DNA of 64,000 nucleotides from Acidobacteriota bacterium (lineage in GTDB: Bacteria; Acidobacteriota; Vicinamibacteria; Vicinamibacterales; UBA2999): the NCBI GenBank assembly GCA_947482665.1, contig CANKJK010000006.1, positions 62,001 to 126,000 on the forward strand, read 5' to 3'. The notes beneath the pieces are model-generated. The model was given only the letters and a program-made list of their open reading frames with translations. It was not told the origin of the DNA and ran no database searches. Made by a program: the position numbers and the translations under genes. How positions within the stretch are numbered: the stretch's first letter is position 1; every line of letters begins with the position of its first letter. This document shows positions 26,631 to 36,768 of the stretch, in pieces.

Positions 26631-29624
26631 CTAGAAGTCCACCTGCAGGCCGAACTTCAGCATCCGGCCACCGAGAATCTGCGTCGGCCGCAGCCACGCG
26701 GAGCCGGCAGACGCCCGCGTCCCGTAGGTGTTGTTCCACAGGATCACGGTGTTCTTGTTGAAGAGGTTGTAGAGGTCGATCATCCCCTTGATTTTCGTGC
26801 TCCTGGCCTTGAAGGTCCGGGAGAAGCGGGCATCGATCTGATTCACCCGATCGCCGAACACCGAGTTCGGACGAATCAGCGGCACCGTGGCGGTCGCATT
26901 CGCACCAGCCGCGAGATTCCGGCCGAGCGAGGCGGCGATATCCGCACCGGTCGCCACGAAGTTCGCCAGGATCTGCTGTCCGGGAATGCTCTGGAACGTC
27001 GCCGCCGCGGAGATCCCGTAGGGCAACTGGTAGGAGCCGAGCAGCTTCACCTGCGTCAGCATCGGCGACTGCTGCTTGCAGTGATTGCCGCCGAGGACGC
27101 CCCCGATACCCGCGACGCCGGCTTCCGGCACCTTCGCGAACACCTCGCAGTTGTCCAGCAGGCTCTTGCCGGAGCTGACGCCACCCTGCAGCACGGCCTT
27201 CGCCAGCCGGACGTTGAGGCTCAGGTCGAAGCCGTTCCACTTCTCGAGCTGCTTGCCGTAGTTCTTGGCACTCGTGCCGAGCTGCTGCAGGCGGCCCAGG
27301 CTCCCGGGATTCAGATCGAGCAATCCGCAGATCTGCTTGCCCGAGACATCGCCCGGCAGGCGCGCGTCGGTCGGCGCCGTGACGCAGAACGAGTCGTAGT
27401 TGCTGGCAGCCACCAGCGTGTTGTCGACGACCGTCAGGTCACCGAACGTGCGGCGGAAGTAGGCGAAGTTCGCCGAGACGCGCGGCATGAGCTCGCGCTG
27501 CACACCGGCGGTCATCTCCCAGTTGTACGGACGCACGTTGTAGCCCGAGATCATCTTCGGGTCGTAGGAGAAGGTCGTCCGGGGCTGACCCCACAGCGCG
27601 TTCGGGCTCGGCCCAATCTCGCCGTTGGCGGCCGCGATGGTCGGGTCGCCCTGTGGGAGGAAGTCGCCGTTGGTGTCCGTCCACTGCCGGGTCAGACCGC
27701 CGCCGGCCGTCGACGTCGGGTCGACCGTCCGCGTCAGGTCGAGCGCTTCCTGCACGACGTAGCGCGACGCGCTGACCTTGACGGCCGTCTTGCCGTCGCC
27801 GGTCACATCCCACGACCAGCCGAGGCGGGGCGAGAGCGACTTCCAGCTCACGACGTCAGCGCCGGCGAATGAGCGCGCCGGGAGGTACGTGGTCTTCTGC
27901 ATATTGACGTCGGCGTACTTGGTCCCGATCCCGTCGTAGCGCAGGCCGTAGTTGAACGTCATGCGCGAGATCTGCCACTGGTCCTGGGCATACAGCGCCG
28001 TCTTCATCATCGAGTCGTGGTACGAGTACGGCGTCGGCAGGAAGTTCACCTGGTTCGGAACGCCGTTCAGCAGGTTCACTTCGTAGTCCGACGGCGCCGA
28101 GACGTTGTTCTTCAGATCACCCGTCTGCACCTGACCGCCGAACTTGAAGTTGTGCGAACCGGTCACATACGACACCGCACCGCGGTACACGTTGTTCAGG
28201 CCCACCTCGTGCACGTCGGCCTGCGGCGCGATGCCGCCGGCGCCGAACGCGGGCGCCCCGAAGCGCTGGCCGGTGGACAGCTCAAGCTTGGTGGGCGCCT
28301 GGGCGATGTCCTTGGTGATCTGCGCGCGCGGGATGCGGGTGACCGACATGCCGGCGTCAAACAGGAGCCGGTTGGTGACCGGTGCGGACCAGGTCCCCTG
28401 ATAGATGGAGGACTTGTAGGTCTGGACGTAGGTGGCCTCGGTCGACGACAGGGAACCGCCGCCGGCGTTGCCCTCCCACTTGCTGTTGTAGTCGTAGAAG
28501 AAGGACAGCCGGTTCTTGCTCGATGCCTGCCACGTCAACCGGTTGGCACTATCTTTCGTGACCTGATCCGAAACGGGACGGAAGCTCAGGTCAGGCACGA
28601 ACTTGAATGGGTTGGCGCTGATGTTCTTGCTACGGACGGACTGCTCCGTGTAGGTCACGCTCCGCTTGTCGCGGTAGGCCACGAAGAACCAGACCTTGTC
28701 CTTCTTGAGCGGCCCCCCCAGAGTCGGGTTCAGATCCGAGATTGTCTTGATCGGCAGCGGCGCCGTCACGCCCTTCGCCTTCAGGCCGTCGTCGTAGTTG
28801 TTGGCCTGCGTGCTCTCGTTGGCGAAGTTCGTGAACACGTTGCCCGAGAACTTGTTGCCGCCCTGCTTCGGGATCAGGTTCGCGATGATGCCGCCCGACT
28901 CGACTTCCGCGGAGTGTCCGCTGACGCCGAGCACGGTCTGGTCGACCGTGCCGTCACCGAGAGAGGCGGGCGTGATCGAACCGCCGAAGAACGTCATGAA
29001 CGCGACGGACATGCCGTCCACGAACGTCTGCTGGTCGTTCCGGCGCGCGCCGTGGATGGACATGCCCTGGAAGTTGTCGCCGCCGGTGCCGCCGACGTCC
29101 TGCGCCGCGCCCGTGCTCGTCTGCGCGACGACCACGCCCGGCACGAGGGCCGCCAGATTGACGAGGGCCTTGGCCGTCGGAATGGCGTCGAGCACCTCGC
29201 GTGTCAGCACGCGCTGCTCACGGACGTTCTGCACGTCCACGATCGGGCTCAGCCCGGAGACGACGACCGTCTCTTCGAGGCTGCCGACCTTCAGGTCCGC
29301 GTTCACGGTCGCGGTGAAGCCGCCAACCAGGCTCACGCCCTCGCGCTTCGACGTCGAAAAGCCCGTCAGCGAGAACGTCACCGTGTAGTCGCCCGGCCGG
29401 AGGTCAACGACCTTGTACTGGCCCGAGCCATCGGTCACGACCGTGCGCACCTTTTCGATGAGCGCGGGGCTGCTGGCTTCCACCGTCACGCCGGGCAGCG
29501 CGCCGCCCGTCGCATCCTTTACCGTGCCGGCAATCGTGCCGGTCTGCGTTTGTGCCTGCGCCACGCCGGCACAGAGCGCCAGCCCGACAGTCAGCGCCAC
29601 CCACTGCGACCATTTCCCTTGCAT
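26631..29624 (-). CDS. TonB-dependent receptor with carboxypeptidase-regulatory N-terminus (Oar-like)
   Basis: The protein is about 997 residues, with a signal peptide ending at VAQAQ. A carboxypeptidase regulatory-like domain follows (about residues 25-105: IAGTVKDATGGALPGVTV), then a plug domain (VSGLSPIVDVQNVREQRV to about 330) and a long barrel. GGGAGG five bases before the ATG at 29624 favours that start over 29657. Oar-like receptors import or display large ligands using TonB energy, though no TonB or ExbBD gene is in the window. It is divergent from a secreted protein, and the 157-base gap contains a 13-base C run. The last residues (LKFGLQVDF) end in Phe as barrels do. Confidence 0.93.
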   Translation of the reverse strand: MQGKWSQWVALTVGLALCAGVAQAQTQTGTIAGTVKDATGGALPGVTVEASSPALIEKVRTVVTDGSGQYKVVDLRPGDYTVTFSLTGFSTSKREGVSLVGGFTATVNADLKVGSLEETVVVSGLSPIVDVQNVREQRVLTREVLDAIPTAKALVNLAALVPGVVVAQTSTGAAQDVGGTGGDNFQGMSIHGARRNDQQTFVDGMSVAFMTFFGGSITPASLGDGTVDQTVLGVSGHSAEVESGGIIANLIPKQGGNKFSGNVFTNFANESTQANNYDDGLKAKGVTAPLPIKTISDLNPTLGGPLKKDKVWFFVAYRDKRSVTYTEQSVRSKNISANPFKFVPDLSFRPVSDQVTKDSANRLTWQASSKNRLSFFYDYNSKWEGNAGGGSLSSTEATYVQTYKSSIYQGTWSAPVTNRLLFDAGMSVTRIPRAQITKDIAQAPTKLELSTGQRFGAPAFGAGGIAPQADVHEVGLNNVYRGAVSYVTGSHNFKFGGQVQTGDLKNNVSAPSDYEVNLLNGVPNQVNFLPTPYSYHDSMMKTALYAQDQWQISRMTFNYGLRYDGIGTKYADVNMQKTTYLPARSFAGADVVSWKSLSPRLGWSWDVTGDGKTAVKVSASRYVVQEALDLTRTVDPTSTAGGGLTRQWTDTNGDFLPQGDPTIAAANGEIGPSPNALWGQPRTTFSYDPKMISGYNVRPYNWEMTAGVQRELMPRVSANFAYFRRTFGDLTVVDNTLVAASNYDSFCVTAPTDARLPGDVSGKQICGLLDLNPGSLGRLQQLGTSAKNYGKQLEKWNGFDLSLNVRLAKAVLQGGVSSGKSLLDNCEVFAKVPEAGVAGIGGVLGGNHCKQQSPMLTQVKLLGSYQLPYGISAAATFQSIPGQQILANFVATGADIAASLGRNLAAGANATATVPLIRPNSVFGDRVNQIDARFSRTFKARSTKIKGMIDLYNLFNKNTVILWNNTYGTRASAGSAWLRPTQILGGRMLKFGLQVDF

Positions 29625-29700
29625 AAATCCTCCCGGTCTCACATCGACCGCGTACAAACCGGCTCACAGCATGGGAGCCGAACTGGGCGATTTTACCTCG

Positions 29701-29713
29701 CCCCCCCCCCCCC
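29701..29713. repeat. Homopolymer run of 13 C in a divergent promoter region
   Basis: Thirteen consecutive C residues lie 76 bases upstream of the TonB receptor start and 68 bases upstream of the secreted-protein start. Runs of this length slip easily during replication and are also a common sequencing-error site. Confidence 0.9.
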
Positions 29714-29781
29714 GCGCTACACATTCGCGCATGCGTGCGCGTCGGCCGCGAGCCCGTGCGACAGGGGTAAGATGCGGGCCG

Positions 29782-31311
29782 ATGCGGGCTTTCCTTCGTA
29801 CGGGCGTACTGACCGGCGCGGCCCTGCTCTGTCTGGCAGGCGCCACGGTAGCCGCGGCCGACACGCCGCCACGCGTCACCTACGTGACGCCAGGCCTCGG
29901 CACAGGGTCTGGCCACCTCTTCAGCTTCGCCTATGCGGATGATGACGGTGCGGGGGACCTCGCCACCGGCGAGGTGCTCATCCAGCACGGTCCCGACATC
30001 CGGGGAGAAGGCGCCTGCTACTTCTTTACCGACGGACAGCGCGTCTGGCTCCGGGATGACGGTCACACCACGTGGCTGGGCCCGGTGACGGCTGGCGCCA
30101 CCGGCACACTCAGGAACGCCCAATGCACGCTCAGCGCCTCGGCCATCACGATCGCTGAATCGGGCACCACGCGCACCGTCACGCTGACGCTCAGCTTCTC
30201 GGCCGCGTTTGCCGGTCCGACGGTGGTCAATATGAAGGCCACCGATCAGGGGGGCCTCTCCTCCGGCTGGATTCAGGCGGGCACCTGGTCCGTGGCGCCG
30301 ATCAGCCCCACCGAGACGATCCTGACCTCCACCTGCCTGGACGCCTCCCGCGAGGCGGACATGGCGCTCGACCTCGTGCGCGACCCACGCGGCCAGAACC
30401 TGCGCTACGACTGGACGCCCAGCTGCTTTCCCCGCTACAGCGACTACCAGTTTCAGGAAGGGAAGTTCCTCACGGACCACACGCCGGTCCCCATTCTAGG
30501 CAGGACGTGCGGGCACTTCGACGTGCTCGTGGTGTTTACCGACACGGAGCCCAACCGGCGCAAGCTCCTCGACAACACCTTCATCCCCGACGCCATCAAG
30601 GCGCAGGTGGCCAGTGGCGCCGTGGTCGAAGGGCTCCGCACGCTCTTTCACAGCTACACCGCGGCCGACATCATGTCCGGCCTGCGGCGTGAAGCGGCCA
30701 GCGTTGTCTCCTTCGATTTCACCGTCGCGCTCACACACACGTCGCGTGGACGGTTTGAATTCGGCAATGACGACGGTCTCGGTTTCGCCCGGTACGACGC
30801 CGTGCTGCTGCTGGATGACCTCACGCCCAATGCCGGCCACGGCGTGCACCGGTGGCCGAGCTTCCCCGACATCCGTCCGGTCTTTCTGGGCGCCGGCACC
30901 GGCGTGGTGTTCAACATCGATCCGTTCTGGCTCGCACCAGGGCTGGTCGGCAATGAACTGCTGCGGCGCAACACGCCGACGACGCTCGCCGAATATCAGC
31001 TGGGCCCCACGACGCTGGTGAGAGAAGGGGGCGTCACCTACGACCGGACGCCCATCATCAACCCGAGAACCGGCGAGAACATCGAGCCGCTCATCCGCTC
31101 GTACGAGGGCCGCACGTCGACCTTTGTGTATCTGAACGGATGGGGGGATGTGGACGGCGACGGCATCATTGACTGCGTGGACCCGGTGATCACGCCGACG
31201 CCAGACAACGTCGATGGGGATTTCGTGCCTGATCGGTTTGATCCCGATCTCGGGCTGAAGCACCAGCCCTACTCCTGGCGATACGCCCCGCGGGCCCCGC
31301 TCCCCCGCTGA
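29782..31311 (+). CDS. Secreted protein with Acidobacteria-type repeat domain and calcium-binding-like DxDGD repeats
   Basis: The 509-residue protein has a signal peptide (GAALLCLAGATVAAA). An N-terminal beta-domain (VTYVTPGLGTGSGHLFSF to GWIQAGTWSVAPI) contains ACYFF, WLRDDG, WLGPVT and SSGW landmarks. From memory this domain occurs, often repeated, in large secreted proteins of Acidobacteria. The middle region (190-440) is not recognised. The C-terminal part has two aspartate-rich loops (DVDGDGIIDCVDP and NVDGDFVPDRFDP) like thrombospondin type 3 repeats that bind calcium. It probably works outside the cell. It is divergent from the TonB receptor across the C run. Partner and substrate are unknown. 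Confidence 0.75.
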   Translation: MRAFLRTGVLTGAALLCLAGATVAAADTPPRVTYVTPGLGTGSGHLFSFAYADDDGAGDLATGEVLIQHGPDIRGEGACYFFTDGQRVWLRDDGHTTWLGPVTAGATGTLRNAQCTLSASAITIAESGTTRTVTLTLSFSAAFAGPTVVNMKATDQGGLSSGWIQAGTWSVAPISPTETILTSTCLDASREADMALDLVRDPRGQNLRYDWTPSCFPRYSDYQFQEGKFLTDHTPVPILGRTCGHFDVLVVFTDTEPNRRKLLDNTFIPDAIKAQVASGAVVEGLRTLFHSYTAADIMSGLRREAASVVSFDFTVALTHTSRGRFEFGNDDGLGFARYDAVLLLDDLTPNAGHGVHRWPSFPDIRPVFLGAGTGVVFNIDPFWLAPGLVGNELLRRNTPTTLAEYQLGPTTLVREGGVTYDRTPIINPRTGENIEPLIRSYEGRTSTFVYLNGWGDVDGDGIIDCVDPVITPTPDNVDGDFVPDRFDPDLGLKHQPYSWRYAPRAPLPR

Positions 31312-31328
31312 GAGCGCGACAGCGGGCG

Positions 31329-31514
31329 TTACGGCTCTGAGTCAGTAACGGAGGAAGGCTCCCACCCGTCGCAGCGGAGCACGGGCAGGGTTGGATACTT
31401 GCGATACCGGCTGTCGGTCTTCGCGCGCTCGCAGAGCTGAAACGCCGAGCCTCTTGAAGACGCAACGCGTCGCCCATGCAGGCACGTCTCGCACAGACCG
31501 GTCGTGGAAGGCAC
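31329..31514 (-). CDS. Small four-cysteine (zinc-ribbon-like) protein
   Basis: The 61-residue protein starts at GTG with GGGAGGAG four bases upstream. It contains GLCETC, a GSAFQLCERAKTD segment, and KYPTLPVLRCDGWEP, giving four cysteines (CxxC, C, C) that could hold a zinc. From memory the pattern CxxC...GSxFxLC...D..(F/Y)PKYPxxPVxxCxGxE belongs to a conserved but unnamed small-protein family in Acidobacteria and relatives. It directly follows another small gene (31526-31690), whose stop lies inside this gene's ribosome-site region, so the pair should be co-transcribed. Function unknown. Confidence 0.68.
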   Translation of the reverse strand: MPSTTGLCETCLHGRRVASSRGSAFQLCERAKTDSRYRKYPTLPVLRCDGWEPSSVTDSEP

Positions 31515-31525
31515 AGGGCTCCTCC

Positions 31526-31690
31526 CTAGTTGAAGCGATCCCGCTGGCTGTCGGCGCGGTTCTCCATCAGCCAGCTCTGGCTGACGATCCCCATATCCTT
31601 ACCGGACGGAGCCGCATGCCTCAGGCGCCGAAGCCCGAGGAGCGCGACGCCGAGAACCGTTGCCGCAAGCGCCACAAATCCGATAGTCAC
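31526..31690 (-). CDS. Small single-pass membrane protein
   Basis: Fifty-four codons from a GTG encode one membrane helix (residues 3-20, TIGFVALAATVLGVALLG), a basic stretch RRLRH, and a tail GIVSQSWLMENRADSQRD. The tail resembles a (V)SQxWLxExRA ending that I recall in short membrane proteins of Acidobacteria. The start could also be the GTG at codon 6. The stop sits 12 bases before the GTG of the four-cysteine protein, with that gene's GGGAGGAG in between. Its composition and ordered layout make chance unlikely, but evidence is limited by length. Function unknown. Confidence 0.55.
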   Translation of the reverse strand: MTIGFVALAATVLGVALLGLRRLRHAAPSGKDMGIVSQSWLMENRADSQRDRFN

Positions 31691-31814
31691 CCTTCAACCC
31701 TAGCCGATTTCCGGCCGGCCTGACTGCGCAGAATAGAACACCCCCGGAAACGTGCGGAATTCACAGGGTTGGCGGGGCGCCGCCCAATGCTGGACGCGCA
31801 CCCCGCCCCACACA

Positions 31815-34181
<2,367 letters not shown>

Positions 34182-34305
34182 TCACGAACAGCACACACAC
34201 GGTCCCGCTCGTGCGCGCTCCGGGATGCGGTGTCCCTGACCCACATCCGGACGGTCGCCGCGCCACCCGTGCGCAGCGGCCGTCCGCCCACCCGACGCCC
34301 GTCAC

Positions 34306-35274
34306 TCACTGCGGGACGAATCCCGCCTGATCGCTCAGCACGAATTCATCGAGCACGAACGCGGCAGAGGTCGTGGCCGCCTTGGTGAACACGACCGTGT
34401 TGACGCCGGCACGCAGGTCGACATTGCCGACGGGCAGATTCACCCACCCCTTGGTGTCGCGGCTCTCATTGCTCCACCGGAGCGCCAGGGCGCCATTGAC
34501 CGCAATCTCCACGCTGCGCGCACCGGGCGGATGCACGCCGTCATCGTCAAACCGGATCCAGAGCGCATACCGGCCGGCCGCCGGCGCAGTCACGGTGTAG
34601 GTGGCACTGGCCCGTCCATCCCCAAGGTAGAGGTAGCCGGCACGCCCGCCAGGGCGATTCGACGACTTGCCAATCGACGTGTACTGCCCACCGCCCGCGA
34701 GCTGCGCCGTCTCGCCCGGGACGATGATGGGAGCGCGGCCACCCCGCACGGATGGTGGAGGAGGAAAAGGCGGAGGAAAGTTGCCGCCCCCACCCCCGAC
34801 GGTGATGCCACCGCCCGTCGTCACGCCCCCGCCGCCCCCGCCGCCGCCCCCACCTGGTGCGGGCGGGTTGCACGCCACCACGAAGCCTCGATCCGTGAAC
34901 GCCGCGTTGAAACCGGCCCGGCACACGACCGGGGCATTGGCCTGATCGCGCAGGTTGCCATCACGTGCCACGACGCACGATCTGAGCCGCGCGATGCCGG
35001 GATAGAACTGGATCAACCCGCCGGCCCTGCACTCGACCGACACGCCAGGACCCGGCAGCAGAAACGGCGCATCCGCGCCGAGTGTGCAGCCTGTGACCGT
35101 GGTCGGCCACGACCCGAACGGCTTCCCGGTCCGCTGCAGATTGCTATCGAGCCGGCACAGCACCGTACTGTTGCCGCCATCGATGGGAAATTCTCCCGTC
35201 TGGGCGAGTGTGTTCGTCACGCCGAGCGTGCACATCGCAGACAGGCCGAGGAAGACAAGTGTGTTCCGCCTCAT
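34306..35274 (-). CDS. Secreted protein with Gly/Pro-rich linker and C-terminal carbohydrate-binding-like domain
   Basis: The protein is about 322 residues. It has a signal peptide (FLGLSAMCTLGVTNTLAQ), then a roughly 130-residue N-terminal part with six to seven cysteines that look like two related halves (CRLD...CTLG and CRAG...C...CRAG...C), probably disulfide-bonded. A run of ten glycines and a PPPFPPPP linker follow, then a beta-sandwich domain (from about 200) with ARYALWIRF-type strands ending in FVLDEFVLSDQ, similar in layout to CBM35/CBM6 domains. GGGAGG before the ATG at 35274 fixes the start. It likely binds a surface or matrix polysaccharide; this is inference from the fold. Confidence 0.72.
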   Translation of the reverse strand: MRRNTLVFLGLSAMCTLGVTNTLAQTGEFPIDGGNSTVLCRLDSNLQRTGKPFGSWPTTVTGCTLGADAPFLLPGPGVSVECRAGGLIQFYPGIARLRSCVVARDGNLRDQANAPVVCRAGFNAAFTDRGFVVACNPPAPGGGGGGGGGGVTTGGGITVGGGGGNFPPPFPPPPSVRGGRAPIIVPGETAQLAGGGQYTSIGKSSNRPGGRAGYLYLGDGRASATYTVTAPAAGRYALWIRFDDDGVHPPGARSVEIAVNGALALRWSNESRDTKGWVNLPVGNVDLRAGVNTVVFTKAATTSAAFVLDEFVLSDQAGFVPQ

Positions 35275-35517
35275 CGCATCCTCCCGTCTCTTCCACTGCA
35301 CGCCGGAAGAGTGCAAGAGATGCTCCGGGAGCGCGACCACCGCCTACCGGCGGGAACCGGGTTCCCGGACACGGCACAGCTGGGCTTTTCAACGACCGGA
35401 GAGGGATTTCACGCGACGCGTGGCTCTGCCGCAGCTGTCGCAAACGGAACAGGTCTGCTACGCCGTGCGTGGTACGGTCGAGCCCTGACTCCCTGACATC
35501 TCTAGAAAGAGGATGCG

Positions 35518-35730
35518 ATGAACACAGCCATTGGCGCAGCCCTGATCGTGCTCGGCCTCCTCGGTCTGGCCTGGGGCGGTATCAACTACACCTCGCGAGA
35601 CACCGTGGTTGACCTCGGGCCGATCCACGCGACGGCCGAGCGGCACCACACCCTCCCGATTCCCCCGATCGCCGGGACCATCCTCCTCATCGGAGGCGTG
35701 GCCCTGCTGGCGATGACCCGCAAGGCGTAA
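35518..35730 (+). CDS. Small membrane protein of DUF3185 type
   Basis: This 70-residue protein has two membrane helices (residues 4-22 and 50-66) joined by a polar loop with TSRDTVVDLGPIHATAERHHTLPIPP. The first helix, the GGINYTS segment and the second helix match the DUF3185 pattern. AGAGG lies five bases before the ATG. It stands alone. Function is unknown for the family. Confidence 0.82.
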   Translation: MNTAIGAALIVLGLLGLAWGGINYTSRDTVVDLGPIHATAERHHTLPIPPIAGTILLIGGVALLAMTRKA

Positions 35731-35837
35731 GCGCGCTCGCCCGTCACCTCACCCTGGGCCCAGTCCGCACCACAGATGGCCCGCTCGATGTGCGGTTCGG
35801 GATAGTTCGCGATGGCAGGGTGCCGTAAGATCGCCCG

Positions 35838-36722
35838 GTGACCACGGCCCGGCGCCTCCGCGCTGGTGCGCTCGCGCACCAGGATCAATTTGCCCACTAC
35901 GCTGCCCGCAAGACCGCGGCCGCGCTGGCCGCCACGCTGCCGCTGCTCGTCACGGACTTCGACCTCGCCGTGGACAATCTCCCCGCCATCGGCAACGCCT
36001 GGACCCGGCGGCGCTTCGACGGCGGCTTCTATCTGTCGCCCGCGGTCAACCCGGACTGGCCGGCGTGCAGTCTGGTGTTCGTGCAGTCCGTTGACGGCAA
36101 CACCGGGACGCCCAGCCCAGCCGCCCTCGGCGGCGGCGCCACAGACACCCATGTCATCTACGAAGGCCTCAGCCAGGTGACGGCCGACGCCGTCCTCGCT
36201 GGCGCCGACACCGTGCGTGGTGGTGATGTCGTCTTCGGGGTCTGGCATCCCCACCTGGTCCGCATGCGCACCGCCCTGGGCCAGCCGCGCTACCCGATTC
36301 AGATCGTCGCCACGCTCCACGGCATGGACCTCGACGCCCCGATGCTCTTCAACCTGCCGGAGTTGCGTGTGCAGGTCATCACCATCGCAGCCGGCGCCTA
36401 CAAGATGCACGACCAGCTCAAGGCGCGCCCGTGGATACAGCCGATTGTGATGAAGCGCGCTGAGGACCTGCCACGCGTCTTCGAAGCCCTGCGACGCGCC
36501 GGCGTGGCCCGCATTTCCGCGGTCGGCGGGCGACACCTCGCGACCCAGCTCATCGATGCCGGCCTCGTGCAGGACCTCTACGTGACCACGTCGCCACGGC
36601 CGGGCGGAGAAGCGGACACGCCGTTCTACCCGGGGTCGCTCCCGGCACGCGTGCTGGTCCGCAAGCATGGGACCGGAGCCGACGCGGGCGTGACCTTCGA
36701 GCACCGCGTACTGCTCAACTGA
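35838..36722 (+). CDS. RibD C-terminal (dihydrofolate-reductase-like) domain protein
   Basis: The 294-residue protein starts at GTG. The reductase fold begins at about residue 75 (CSLVFVQSVDGNTG), with ADAVLAGADTVRGGD, the NADPH-binding AVGGRHLATQLIDAGLVQDLY, and TSPRPGG near the end. These match the pyrimidine-reductase part of RibD. The N-terminal 70 residues do not form a deaminase, so it is a stand-alone reductase-like protein. It could reduce a pyrimidine or another small molecule with NADPH. No riboflavin gene is nearby, so the role in flavin synthesis is doubtful. Confidence 0.83.
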   Translation: MTTARRLRAGALAHQDQFAHYAARKTAAALAATLPLLVTDFDLAVDNLPAIGNAWTRRRFDGGFYLSPAVNPDWPACSLVFVQSVDGNTGTPSPAALGGGATDTHVIYEGLSQVTADAVLAGADTVRGGDVVFGVWHPHLVRMRTALGQPRYPIQIVATLHGMDLDAPMLFNLPELRVQVITIAAGAYKMHDQLKARPWIQPIVMKRAEDLPRVFEALRRAGVARISAVGGRHLATQLIDAGLVQDLYVTTSPRPGGEADTPFYPGSLPARVLVRKHGTGADAGVTFEHRVLLN

Positions 36723-36768
36723 CCGATCAGCAGACGCATCGCCTCGCTCGGACGGCCAGGCGGCGACC

